Source: Bradyrhizobium acaciae
Lineage (GTDB): Bacteria > Pseudomonadota > Alphaproteobacteria > Rhizobiales > Xanthobacteraceae
Length of the DNA stretch: 47,328 nucleotides
Direction: 5' to 3'
NCBI RefSeq assembly: GCF_020889785.1
Contig: NZ_JACMYK010000048.1
Location: 1-47,328 of the forward strand
This document shows positions 1 to 9,520 of this stretch, one piece after another; within the stretch, counting starts at the first letter, position 1, and each line of letters starts with the position of its first letter. The notes under the pieces were generated by a model. The model made no database searches, was not told where the DNA came from, and was given only the letters and a program-made list of their open reading frames with translations. A program made the translations under genes and the position numbers.

Positions 1-2
1 CC

Positions 3-833
3 GCCCGGCCCGAGGTCAGGGCGCGGGTGCTGCCGGAGGTGCTCGCGGGCAAGAAGATCTCAGCGCTTGCGATCACCGAGCCGAGCGGCGGCTCGGACGT
101 CGCGAACCTCCGCACCAAGGGGCGGCGCGACGGCGACCACTACGTCGTCTCCGGCGAGAAGACCTTCATCACCTCGGGCATGCGCGCCGACTATCTGACG
201 GTCGCGGTGCGCACCGGTGGCGAAGGCCCCGGCGGCGTCAGCCTGCTGCTGATCGAGGGCAATACGCCCGGCCTGTCTCGTACCAAGCTGAAGAAGATGG
301 GTTGGTGGGCGTCCGATACCGCGACCCTTCATTTCGACGAATGCCGCGTGCCGGTCGAGAATTTGATCGGCGAGGAGGGCCAGGGCTTCAAGCAGATCAT
401 GTACAACTTCAACAGCGAGCGCATGGGCATGGCGGCAAGCTGCACCGCCTACGCGCGGGTCTGCCTCGACGAGGCGATCGCCTATGCCAAGGAGCGCAAG
501 ACCTTCGGCAAGCCGATCGCGCAACATCAAGTCATTCGGCACAAGATCGTCGACATGGCGCAGAAGGTCGCGGCTTCGCAGGCGATGCTGGAGATGCTGG
601 CATGGCGGCTCGGCCAGGGCGAAAGCCCGGTCGCCGAGATCTGCATGATGAAGAACCAGGCGACGCAAACCATGGCGCATTGCGCCTCCGAGGGGGTGCA
701 GATTTTCGGCGGCGCCGGCTTCATGCGCGGCATCAAGGTCGAGCGCATCTACCGCGAGGTCAAGGTCAACGCCATCGGCGGCGGCACCGAGGAAATCATG
801 AAGGATCTCGCGTCGCGCCAGATGGGGCTTTGA
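3..833 (+). CDS. Acyl-CoA dehydrogenase, C-terminal part (gene enters from the left edge)
   Basis: Flavoprotein that oxidises an acyl-CoA to its 2,3-enoyl-CoA. The reading frame is open to the first base, so the true start and the N-terminal helical domain lie outside the window; an in-frame GTG at 27 is internal. Visible are the middle-domain signature ITEPSGGSDVA, the substrate-loop stretch GWWASDTATLHFDECRVP, and the C-terminal helices ending in GGGTEEIM. Family knowledge: many members place the catalytic Glu in a C-terminal YEGT motif, whereas isovaleryl-CoA dehydrogenase uses a Glu just before an Arg in an earlier helix. Here the C-terminal position is Gly and the sequence NSERM (Glu codon 417-419) supplies the earlier Glu, so an isovaleryl/citronellyl-type enzyme is likely. 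The next dehydrogenase begins 73 bases downstream, beyond a palindromic repeat. The substrate cannot be told. Confidence 0.9.
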   Translation, partial: ARPEVRARVLPEVLAGKKISALAITEPSGGSDVANLRTKGRRDGDHYVVSGEKTFITSGMRADYLTVAVRTGGEGPGGVSLLLIEGNTPGLSRTKLKKMGWWASDTATLHFDECRVPVENLIGEEGQGFKQIMYNFNSERMGMAASCTAYARVCLDEAIAYAKERKTFGKPIAQHQVIRHKIVDMAQKVAASQAMLEMLAWRLGQGESPVAEICMMKNQATQTMAHCASEGVQIFGGAGFMRGIKVERIYREVKVNAIGGGTEEIMKDLASRQMGL

Positions 834-852
834 ATGCTTCTCACTCACAGCC

Positions 853-890
853 GTCATTCCGGGGTTCGCGAAGCGAGAGCCCGGAATGAC
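853..890. repeat. Palindromic intergenic repeat, family A, short copy
   Basis: Eleven-base inverted arms (GTCATTCCGGG at 853-863 and CCCGGAATGAC at 880-890) flank a small internal hairpin, TTCGCGAAGCGA. It sits between two co-oriented acyl-CoA dehydrogenase genes and could form a strong RNA hairpin. A longer divergent relative is at 2737-2844. Confidence 0.8.
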
Positions 891-906
891 GAGGGATCGA
901 TAGAAC

Positions 907-2074
<1,168 letters not shown>

Positions 2075-2075
<1 letters not shown>

Positions 2076-2731
2076 TGATCACGCTCTATCACTGCGACGC
2101 CGCGCGCTCGTTCCGCCCGCTGTGGATGCTGGAGGAGCTCGGGCTGCCCTATGAGCTGAAGATGCTGCCGTTCCCGCCGCGCGTGTTCGCCAAGGAATAT
2201 CTCGGCATCAATCCGCTCGGCACCATCCCGTTCATGGTCGATGGCGAGACCAGGATGACGGAGTCGTCCGGCATCTGCCATTACCTCGGCACGAAACATG
2301 GCCCGACGCCGTTGATCGTCAGCGTCGACGAGCCGGCCTACGGCGCGTTCCTGAACTGGATGTATTTTTCGGATGCAACGCTGACCTTTCCGCAGACATT
2401 GGTGCTCCGCTACAGCCAACTGGAGCCGGAGGAGCGGCGCAACCCGCAGGTCTCCGGTGACTACGCAAAATGGTTCCTGGGCCGCCTGCGCGCGGTCGAA
2501 GCCGCCGCCGCGAAATCGGAATTCCTCTGCGCGGAACGCTTCACTGCCGCCGACATCGCCAACGGTTATGCGCTCCGGCTCGCCGGCAATATCGGCCTTG
2601 CCAAGGATTTCGGGCCGAATGTCGCGGCCTATTGGGCGCGGCTGCAGCAGCGCGACGGCTACCAGCGCGCGGTGGCGGCGGAACAAAAAGCCGGGCTCGA
2701 ACAGAATGTTGCGCCGCGGGCACGGCCGTAA
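2075..2731 (+). CDS. Glutathione S-transferase family protein
   Basis: A 218-residue cytosolic GST: thioredoxin-like N-terminal domain (about residues 1-80, beginning MITLYHCDAARSFRPLW) with the cis-Pro segment GTIPFM and the glutathione-contacting ESSGIC segment, then an all-helical C-terminal domain. The start at 2075 is chosen because its ATG shares a base with the TGA of the preceding dehydrogenase (TGATG), a sign of translational coupling, and because the family starts at this beta strand; a longer frame from 2024 lies inside the upstream gene. GSTs in catabolic operons can detoxify electrophiles or isomerise intermediates. Which applies here is unknown. Confidence 0.9.
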
Positions 2732-2736
2732 CTTCT

Positions 2737-2844
2737 CCGTCTTTCCGGGGCGACGCGTTGACATCGAACCCGGAATCTCGGGATTCCCCGATGCGCCAGG
2801 GCGCATCTGAGGCTCGCATCTTCGATGCGCCCCGGAATGACGAC
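2737..2844. repeat. Palindromic intergenic repeat, family A, long copy
   Basis: Outer arms CCGTCTTTCCGGGGCG (2737-2752) and CGCCCCGGAATGACG (2827 onward) enclose further nested inverted segments (CCCGGAATCTCGGGATTCC; GATGCGCCAGGGCGCATC). The element lies between the GST stop and the AraC-type gene and occupies most of the 197-base gap, leaving about 85 bases for the regulator's promoter. Confidence 0.75.
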
Positions 2845-2928
2845 ATTTGGCGTCGGTGACAGGTTGCGAATTTGCGCTATGGTAGGTGAGCCGCAGCGGC
2901 CCAAAGAGCCGCGCGAGGAGGAACCGCC

Positions 2929-3750
2929 ATGGACGCGATCGTGGACGCGAAGTGCCAGAAGTCCGGCCAGCAGTCCGGCCACCGGATGCTGATCACGCCG
3001 GAACGGGTGTTCTATGCCGGGCTGCTCGGGCGTCCGCGCGAGCGCTGTCCCGGCGCATTCCATGTCTATGTCGCGATCCGCGACGGGTTGCAGCTGTCGA
3101 CCAGCGAGGGCCGCGAATCCCATGGCGAGCTCGCGGTGACGATGCCGAACCTGCGCCACACCATCACCAGCGAATATCGCTCCGCGATCTGCGTTGCGAT
3201 CGAGCCGGAGAGCGTGCCCGATGGCACGCTGGAAGCCGTCGCCCGTCGCCTGCAAGGACCGGACTCGCATCTGTTCGCCAACCGGATTCGCAACGCCTAT
3301 GCGACGCTCGGCGAGATGCAGCATCGCGATGCGATCGCCAATGCCGAGTTCGACACCATGTGCTTCGGCGACGCGCTGCCGCAGCGTGCGCTCGATCCGC
3401 GCGTCGTGCGGGCGATCGGCCGCATCGGGCAGTTCTCCGGTGAGCCGGTGACCGCGGCCGGCTGCGCGGCCGAGGCCGGGCTGTCGCCGTCGCGCTTCCT
3501 GCATCTGTTCAAGGAGGAGACTGGGATCTCGTTCCGCTCGTTCCGCGCCTGGAAGCGCGCGCGCCATCTGCTGCACTTCGCCAACCAGGACATCAACCTC
3601 GCGCATCTCGCGCAGGACATCGGCTATCCCGACAGCACGCATTTCAGCCACTCGATCCGCCGCTTCTATGGCCTGAAGCCGCGCGCGATCTTCTCGGGCT
3701 CGCGCGATCTTGCGATCTACCGGACGGGGCAAGAGCGCGCGCTGACCTGA
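2929..3750 (+). CDS. AraC family transcriptional regulator
   Basis: A 273-residue protein with a variable N-terminal effector/dimer domain (to about residue 160) and a C-terminal double helix-turn-helix of the AraC/XylS type (about 167-265). The latter contains AAEAGLSPSRFLHLFKEETG for the first HTH and the conserved second-HTH pattern IGYPDSTHFSHSIRRFYGLKP. The start at 2929 has a strong ribosome-binding site, GAGGAGGAA, eight bases upstream. Its position among acyl-CoA genes and next to the divergent binding-protein/BKACE region suggests it controls this catabolic block, but no operator was identified. The N-terminal sequence resembles no ligand domain I can name. Confidence 0.9.
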   Translation: MDAIVDAKCQKSGQQSGHRMLITPERVFYAGLLGRPRERCPGAFHVYVAIRDGLQLSTSEGRESHGELAVTMPNLRHTITSEYRSAICVAIEPESVPDGTLEAVARRLQGPDSHLFANRIRNAYATLGEMQHRDAIANAEFDTMCFGDALPQRALDPRVVRAIGRIGQFSGEPVTAAGCAAEAGLSPSRFLHLFKEETGISFRSFRAWKRARHLLHFANQDINLAHLAQDIGYPDSTHFSHSIRRFYGLKPRAIFSGSRDLAIYRTGQERALT

Positions 3751-3756
3751 CCATCC

Positions 3757-3887
3757 GTCGTCCCGGCGAAGGCCGGGACCCATAACCACCGATCTCTGCA
3801 ATTTAGACGGCTGTGGCTCCAGCGTACCTAAATAACTAACATTCGTGGCAATGGGTCCCCGGTCGCGCTTCGCTTGCCCGGGACGAC
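3757..3887. repeat. Palindromic intergenic repeat, family C, copy 1
   Basis: Begins GTCGTCCCGGCGAAGGCCGG then GACCCATAACCACC, and ends ATGGGTCCCCGG ... CCCGGGACGAC, so the outer ends are inverted. It fills the convergent gap between the AraC gene (ends 3750) and the minus-strand binding-protein gene (stop at 3890), where it may serve as a bidirectional terminator. Related copies are at 11502, 22313 and 40119. Confidence 0.82.
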
Positions 3888-3889
3888 GG

Positions 3890-5113
3890 TCAGAGATTCG
3901 CGCCCTGGATCACCTCGCCGAATCGCAACCAGCCCGGGCCTTCGATCCGTTGCAGCTGAAGCTGCTGCAGCGGGTGGTGATTGGTCGGGCTGGTGTTGAC
4001 CTTGATGCCGGGCAGCAGCGTCGGGACATAAACGTCCTTCAAATTGTTCGCCTGCGCCATGATGTTGTCGCGGGTGAAATTGCCATTGCATTGCTCGAGC
4101 ACGATTTTGAGCACGTTCGCCACCATATAGGCGTAAAGGTTGTAGCCTTCCTTCGGATTGCCGTCGGGGAAGTATTTTTCCATGAAGGCGAGGAAATCCT
4201 TCACGCCTTGGTCATTGGCCCAGGCCGGGTCGGCAACGTCTTTGATATAGGCCGATGAGATCGTGCCCTGCGCCTTGTCGAGGCCGACGGGGATGATGGT
4301 CGAGGACAGTGACGCTGCGCCGCTGGCGATGAAATGCATCGGCTTCCAACCGAGCTCATGGATCTTGCGGATCGATTGCGCGCAGAACTTGGCCGTGGTG
4401 CCCGAGATCAGCACATCGGGATTGGCGCCGCGCAGGCTGACGATCTGGGAATCGATCGTGGGATCGGTGACCTCGTGCGAAATCACCACGGCGGATGTCG
4501 CGAACCGCTCGCCGAGCACATCCTTGGTACCGGCGACGAAGTCCTTGCCGAGGTCGTCGTTCTGGTAGAGCACCGCGATTTTCGCGTCCTTGTGCTGGCT
4601 CAGCGCATATTTGACGAATACCTGGGCCTCGGTCCGCGCGCTGGGCGCAAAGCCCATGGTCCAGGGATAGCTCTTATAGTCACCCCATTTGTCGCCGTTC
4701 ACCGACAGGAACAGATGCGGCACCTTGGCCGCGTTGATGTATTTGACGACGGCCGAGTTCGGCGCGGTGCCGAGCATGTTGAACAGGAAGGCGACATTGT
4801 CGCTCTCGATCAGGCGGCGCACCTGCTCGACCGTCTTCGCCGGATTGAACGCGTCGTCGTAATAGATGTACTTGATCTGCCGGCCGGCGATGCCGCCCTG
4901 CTCGTTCAGCATCTTGAAATAGGCTTCCTGGCAGCGCGCCTGCACGCCGAGCGCGGACACCGGGCCGCTCAGCGAGGTGGTGCTGCCGATCCTGATCTCG
5001 GTCGCGGTGACGCCGGGTGTATCTTCGGCCAGCGAAGGCCTGAGGCCTGTAAAGGCGGCTAGCCCCGCGCCCGTCGCGCCGGTGAGCCATGTGCGCCGGT
5101 TGATCGAGACCAT
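3890..5113 (-). CDS. ABC transporter substrate-binding protein, branched-chain amino acid type (Peripla_BP_6)
   Basis: A 407-residue periplasmic binding protein of the Leu/Ile/Val (HAAT) class. The N-terminus has a twin-arginine-like leader (INRRTWLTGATGAGLAAF, cleavage near residue 29), then EIRIGSTTSLSGPVSALG, the usual first strand of the family, and two lobes. The ATG at 5113 is preceded by GGGGAGAA. In Bradyrhizobium-type genomes this class often binds aromatic or other organic acids as well as amino acids. No permease or ATPase genes adjoin it, so it must use membrane components encoded elsewhere or act as a sensor. It is divergent from the BKACE gene, with a 214-base shared promoter region, suggesting joint regulation with the catabolic block. 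Confidence 0.92.
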   Translation of the reverse strand: MVSINRRTWLTGATGAGLAAFTGLRPSLAEDTPGVTATEIRIGSTTSLSGPVSALGVQARCQEAYFKMLNEQGGIAGRQIKYIYYDDAFNPAKTVEQVRRLIESDNVAFLFNMLGTAPNSAVVKYINAAKVPHLFLSVNGDKWGDYKSYPWTMGFAPSARTEAQVFVKYALSQHKDAKIAVLYQNDDLGKDFVAGTKDVLGERFATSAVVISHEVTDPTIDSQIVSLRGANPDVLISGTTAKFCAQSIRKIHELGWKPMHFIASGAASLSSTIIPVGLDKAQGTISSAYIKDVADPAWANDQGVKDFLAFMEKYFPDGNPKEGYNLYAYMVANVLKIVLEQCNGNFTRDNIMAQANNLKDVYVPTLLPGIKVNTSPTNHHPLQQLQLQRIEGPGWLRFGEVIQGANL

Positions 5114-5327
5114 GACGTTCTCCCCGTGATGCCGGCTTGTTGCGCCGCTTCTGCTTGAAGCGGAGCCTATGCGTCAGGCGCGTTCCGCGTCTTGTGTTAA
5201 CCGGCTGGCGGCGAATTACAGCGCCGGCGCATCCACTTAGCCAGTCAACGCAAGATGGCGCGAAGGCAAATTTCTCATCATGGGAAATCAGCAGCGGCAT
5301 GTGCGCTGCAAAGCGGACAAGAGACCC

Positions 5328-6194
5328 ATGAGCGACAAGGCCGTCATCACCTGCGCGCTGAACGGCGTGCTTACCGACCCGAAGCAGCACAATGTTCCGG
5401 TGACGCCGGAAGAGATGGCGCGCGAGGCCAAGGCCGCGTTCAACGCCGGCGCCAGCATCATGCACATCCATCTGCGTCAGCAGGCGCCCAACAAGGGCCA
5501 TCTGCCGTCATGGGAGGTCGGCGTCAGCAAGGAAATCCAGCAGGCGATCCGCGAGGCCTGTCCCGGCGTGATCATCAACCACACCACCGGCACCTCCGGG
5601 CCGAACTACCAGGGCGCGCTCGACTGCGTGCGCGAGACCAGGCCCGAGATCGCTGCCTGCAACGCCGGCTCGCTGAATTATCTGAAGGTCAAGGCCGACA
5701 ACACCTGGGCCTGGCCGCCGATGATGTTCGATAACGCGGTCGAGAAGGTGCAGGATTATCTCGACGTCATGAAGGTCGCCGGCACCATTCCAGAATTCGA
5801 GTGCTTCGACGTCGGCATCGTGCGTTGCGTCGGGATGTACCGGCAGACCGGCATGTATTCCGGCCCACTCGAATACAATTTCGTGATGGGCGTCGCCTCG
5901 GGCATGCCGGCCGATCCGGAGCTGTTGCCGATCCTCCTGAAGCTTAAGGCGCCGGACGCGCATTGGCAGGTCACCGCGATCGGCCGCGCCGAGATCTGGC
6001 CGCTGCACCAGCGTGCCGCCGACCTCGGCGGCCATCTGCGCAGCGGGCTCGAGGATACGTTCTATCTCGGCGACGGCACCAAGGTGACGTCGAACGGGCA
6101 GCTGGTCGAAGGGCTCGCCGCCTGCGCGCGTCGCGCCGGCCGTGAGATCGCGAGCCCCGCGGAAGCACGGCAGATCTTCGGGGTCAGGCACTAG
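5328..6194 (+). CDS. BKACE family beta-keto acid cleavage enzyme (Kce-like)
   Basis: A 288-residue TIM-barrel protein of the 3-keto-5-aminohexanoate cleavage family, which condenses a beta-keto acid with acetyl-CoA and releases acetoacetate and a new acyl-CoA. It begins AVITCALNGVLTDPKQH; the zinc-binding HIH pair (MHIHLR) is at His46 and His48, and the C-terminal Zn-ligand Glu is in SGLEDTFY (about residue 242). The start at 5328 fits the family start (MSDKAVITCA); an in-frame ATG at 5280 would add 16 residues without homology. The ribosome site is weak. It is followed by a CoA ligase and a carboxylase. The keto-acid substrate varies widely in this family and is not predictable here. Confidence 0.9.
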   Translation: MSDKAVITCALNGVLTDPKQHNVPVTPEEMAREAKAAFNAGASIMHIHLRQQAPNKGHLPSWEVGVSKEIQQAIREACPGVIINHTTGTSGPNYQGALDCVRETRPEIAACNAGSLNYLKVKADNTWAWPPMMFDNAVEKVQDYLDVMKVAGTIPEFECFDVGIVRCVGMYRQTGMYSGPLEYNFVMGVASGMPADPELLPILLKLKAPDAHWQVTAIGRAEIWPLHQRAADLGGHLRSGLEDTFYLGDGTKVTSNGQLVEGLAACARRAGREIASPAEARQIFGVRH

Positions 6195-6203
6195 GCGTCG
6201 TCC

Positions 6204-6286
6204 CGTCATTGCGAGCGAAGCGAAGCAATCCATCTTGCCGCGTGGAAGGTATGGATTGCTTCGTCGCTTCGCTCCTCGCAATGACG
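6204..6286. repeat. Palindromic intergenic repeat, family B
   Basis: Inverted arms: CGTCATTGCGAGCGAAGCGA followed by AGCAATCCA on the left (6204-6232), and TGGATTGCTTCG then CGCTTCGCTCCTCGCAATGACG on the right (6251-6286), with a loop of about 18 bases. It lies between two co-oriented genes (BKACE and CoA ligase) and immediately precedes the ligase's ribosome-binding site, so it could affect transcript stability or partial termination. Confidence 0.85.
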
Positions 6287-6305
6287 GTTGAGAGGAGAGT
6301 CAGGC

Positions 6306-7904
6306 ATGGACAATCTGGCAGCAACCGGCGGTGTCACCGGACCGGGCCGCATCGGGCGGGTCGCGATCGGCGATCTCCTGAAGCGGGCCGCGCGACGGTT
6401 TCCGGATCGGGTCGCGCTGACCGATGGCGGCAGGCAGGTCACCTTCACCGAGCTCGAGCGCGACGCCAACCGCTTCGCCAATCATCTGGTGCAGCGCGGG
6501 CTGAAGCCGGGTGAGAAGATCTCGACCATCTGCAACAACTCGGTCGAGTTCGTCAAAGCGCTGTTCGGCATCCACCGCGCCGGCCTGGTCTGGGTGCCGA
6601 TCAACACCATGCTCGGTCCCGCCGACATGGACTACATTCTCGGTCATGCCGAGGTGCGTTTCGCCATCATTGACGACAATCTTCACGCCCAGGCCGACCG
6701 CCGCGCCACGCTGGAAGCGCGCAGCATGGAGATGATCGCGATCGACCTGACCGGAAATGCCAGCAAGACCGGATTGCAGGAATTCGACAGCCTGCTGAAG
6801 GGACAATCCGACATCGAGCCCGAGATCGAGATCAACGACCGCGATCTCGCGATGATCATCTACACCTCAGGCACGACCTCGCGACCAAAGGGCGCGATGC
6901 ATTGCCACCTCGCGGTGGTCATGGCCGTGATGAGCAACTGTATCGAGATGCAGCTCTCGCGCGATGACGGGATCACCGGGCAGTTTCCGCTGTTCCATTG
7001 CGCCGGCCATGTGCTGCTGCTCAGTTACCTCTCCGTCGGCGGCCGCATGGCGCTGATGCGCGGCTTCGATCCGGTGGTCTGCATGGAGGCGATCGTCCGC
7101 GACAAGCTCACCGTGTTCGTCGGCCTGTCGCTGATGTACCAGGCGATCCTCGATCATCCACGCCGGCGCGAATACGACCTGTCCGGCCTGCGTCGCTGCA
7201 TCTACACTATGGCGCCGATGGGCAAGCCGCTGCTCGAGCGCGCAATGGCGGACATGTGCCCGAATTTCGTGCTGACCAGCGGCCAGACCGAGATGTATCC
7301 GGCAACCACGATGTCGCGGCCCGAAGTGCAGCTCGATCGCTTCGGCAATTACTGGGGCGAGTCGCTGATCGTCAATGAAACCGCGATCATGGACGACAAC
7401 GGCAATCTGCTGCCGCGTGGCGAGATCGGCGAGCTGGTGCACCGCGGACCCAACGTGATGATGGGCTATTACAAAGACGCCAAATCGACAGAGGAGGCAC
7501 GCAAGTTCGGCTGGCATCATACCGGCGATCTTGCTTTGATCGACGCCAATGGCGAGGTGCTGTTCCTCGATCGCAAGAAGGACATGATCAAGTCGGGCGG
7601 CGAGAACGTCGCCTCCGTCAAGATCGAGGAGACGCTGCTGGCGCATCCGGCGGTGCAAAACGCCGCCGTAGTCGGCCTGCCGCATCCGCAATGGGGCGAG
7701 GCGGTCTCCGCCTTCGTCAAGCTGAAGCCCGGCGCGGTGGCCGACGAGGCCGGCATCGAAGCGCATTGTCGAAAGCATCTCGGCGGCTTCCAGGTGCCGA
7801 AGCTGGTGCGTATCCTCGAGGAGATGCCGATGACCGCGACCGGCAAGCTGCGCAAGGTCGAACTGCGGCAGCAGTACAGCGAGTATTTTGTGGAGCGCGC
7901 CTAG
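6306..7904 (+). CDS. AMP-dependent acyl-CoA synthetase (ANL superfamily)
   Basis: A 532-residue ligase that activates a carboxylic acid with ATP and CoA via an acyl-adenylate. Visible motifs: the phosphate-binding A3 loop YTSGTTSRPKG (about residue 185), the Q-T-E segment SGQTEMYPATT, the hinge region GDLALIDANGEVLFLDRKKD, KSGGENV, and the catalytic C-terminal lysine in TATGKLRK (about residue 513). The start at 6306 is chosen for its upstream GAGGAGAG; an in-frame TTG at 6288 lies beyond it. The stop codon shares a base with the GTG start of the carboxylase gene (TAGTG), indicating an operon. The acid substrate is unknown. Confidence 0.93.
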   Translation: MDNLAATGGVTGPGRIGRVAIGDLLKRAARRFPDRVALTDGGRQVTFTELERDANRFANHLVQRGLKPGEKISTICNNSVEFVKALFGIHRAGLVWVPINTMLGPADMDYILGHAEVRFAIIDDNLHAQADRRATLEARSMEMIAIDLTGNASKTGLQEFDSLLKGQSDIEPEIEINDRDLAMIIYTSGTTSRPKGAMHCHLAVVMAVMSNCIEMQLSRDDGITGQFPLFHCAGHVLLLSYLSVGGRMALMRGFDPVVCMEAIVRDKLTVFVGLSLMYQAILDHPRRREYDLSGLRRCIYTMAPMGKPLLERAMADMCPNFVLTSGQTEMYPATTMSRPEVQLDRFGNYWGESLIVNETAIMDDNGNLLPRGEIGELVHRGPNVMMGYYKDAKSTEEARKFGWHHTGDLALIDANGEVLFLDRKKDMIKSGGENVASVKIEETLLAHPAVQNAAVVGLPHPQWGEAVSAFVKLKPGAVADEAGIEAHCRKHLGGFQVPKLVRILEEMPMTATGKLRKVELRQQYSEYFVERA

Positions 7905-9520
7905 TGGCCATCATCGAGAACACCATCTCCACAGGCAGCGCCGGCTTCCAGCGCAATCGCGACGGCATGCTGGCGCTGATCGCCCGGATGCGCGGGCTGG
8001 AGGAACGGACGCGCACAGCGTCGGCCGCGGCAAAGGACCGCTTCCACAAGCGCGGTCAGCTCTTGCCTCGCGAGCGCGTCGCGCTGGTGCTCGATCCCGG
8101 CTCGCCGTTCCTCGAACTGTCGACGCTCGCCGGCTACATGTTCGACGTGCCGGATGCGGACAAGAGCGTGCCCGGCGGCGGGCTGGTCGCCGGCATCGGC
8201 TTCGTCTCCGGCATCCGCTGCATGGTCAGCGCCAATGATGCCGGCATCGACGCCGGTGCGTTGCAGCCCTACGGCCTCGACAAGACACTGCGGGTGCAGG
8301 AGCTCGCGCTGGAGAACAAGCTGCCCTATGTGCAGTTGGTCGAAAGCGCCGGCGCCAATCTGCTGCGTTACCGCGTCGAGGACTTTGTCCGCGGCGGCAA
8401 CATCTTCCGCAACCTGGCGCGGCTCTCGGCGGCGGGGCTTCCGGTCGTCACCGTCACCCACGGGTCCTCGACCGCGGGCGGTGCCTACCAGACCGGCCTC
8501 TCCGACTATATCGTGATGGTACGCGGCCGTACTCGCGCCTTCCTCGCCGGGCCGCCTCTGCTGAAGGCTGCCACCGGCGAGATCGCGACCGAGGAGGAGC
8601 TCGGCGGCGCCGAGATGCACACCTCGATTTCCGGCCTCGGCGATTATCTCGCCGAGGACGACCGCGCTGCGCTGCGCATCGCGCGCGACATCATGGCCAA
8701 GCTGCCTTGGGATCGGCCCTTACTCGAACCGGCAGCGTTCAAACCGCCGCGCTATGACGCCGAAGAGCTGCTCGGCGTCATGCCGATGGACCACAAGCGT
8801 CCCGTCGACATGCGGCAGGCGATCGCACGCTTCATCGATGATTCCGACTTCACTGAGTTCGGCGCCAATTACGGCCCCGCGACGGTCTGCGGCCACGCCC
8901 GGATCGAGGGGCAGGCAATCGGAATCATCACTAACAACGGCCCGCTCGACGTACCCGGCGCCAACAAGGCGACGCATTTCATCCAGGCCTGCTGCCAGTC
9001 GCGCACGCCGATCCTCTACATGAACAACACCACCGGCTACATGGTAGGTAAGGCCTACGAGGAGGCCGGCATGATCAAGCACGGCTCCAAGATGATTCAG
9101 GCGGTAACCTCGGCGACGGTGCCGCAGATCACGCTGTATTGCGGCGCCTCGTTCGGCGCCGGTAATTACGGCATGTGCGGCCGCGGCTTCCATCCGCGCT
9201 TCTGCTTCTCCTGGCCCAACGCCAAGACCGCCGTGATGGGCGGCGAGCAGGCTGCCGAAACCATGGCGATCGTCACCGAAGCCGCCGCCGCGAGGCGCGG
9301 TAAGCCGATCGAGAAGGAGAAGCTGGAGGCGATGAAAGCGCAGATCACCGGCGTGTTCGACAGCCAGATGGACGTGTTCTCGACCAGCGCCCGGGTGCTC
9401 GACGACGGCGTGATCGATCCACGCGATACGCGGACGGTGCTGTCAGAGGTGCTTTCGATCTGCCGCGAGGCCGAGGCACGCACCCCGCAGCGCATGCAGT
9501 TCTCGGTGGCACGGCCATGA
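7904..9520 (+). CDS. Acyl-CoA carboxylase, carboxyltransferase (beta) subunit
   Basis: A 538-residue carboxyltransferase with two crotonase-like halves, which moves CO2 from carboxybiotin to an acyl-CoA. The N-terminal half carries RFHKRGQLLPRERVALVLDP and VTHGSSTAGGAYQTGLSDY; the C-terminal half carries CGASFGAGNYGMCGRGF, the biotin-side loop typical of methylcrotonyl-/geranyl-CoA carboxylase beta subunits, followed by MGGEQAAETM. The start is the GTG at 7904, overlapping the ligase stop; the open frame continues upstream only within the ligase gene. It overlaps the alpha subunit by four bases (ATGA). By family resemblance the substrate is a branched, alpha,beta-unsaturated acyl-CoA (methylcrotonyl- or geranyl-like). 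This is inference. Confidence 0.92.
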   Translation: MAIIENTISTGSAGFQRNRDGMLALIARMRGLEERTRTASAAAKDRFHKRGQLLPRERVALVLDPGSPFLELSTLAGYMFDVPDADKSVPGGGLVAGIGFVSGIRCMVSANDAGIDAGALQPYGLDKTLRVQELALENKLPYVQLVESAGANLLRYRVEDFVRGGNIFRNLARLSAAGLPVVTVTHGSSTAGGAYQTGLSDYIVMVRGRTRAFLAGPPLLKAATGEIATEEELGGAEMHTSISGLGDYLAEDDRAALRIARDIMAKLPWDRPLLEPAAFKPPRYDAEELLGVMPMDHKRPVDMRQAIARFIDDSDFTEFGANYGPATVCGHARIEGQAIGIITNNGPLDVPGANKATHFIQACCQSRTPILYMNNTTGYMVGKAYEEAGMIKHGSKMIQAVTSATVPQITLYCGASFGAGNYGMCGRGFHPRFCFSWPNAKTAVMGGEQAAETMAIVTEAAAARRGKPIEKEKLEAMKAQITGVFDSQMDVFSTSARVLDDGVIDPRDTRTVLSEVLSICREAEARTPQRMQFSVARP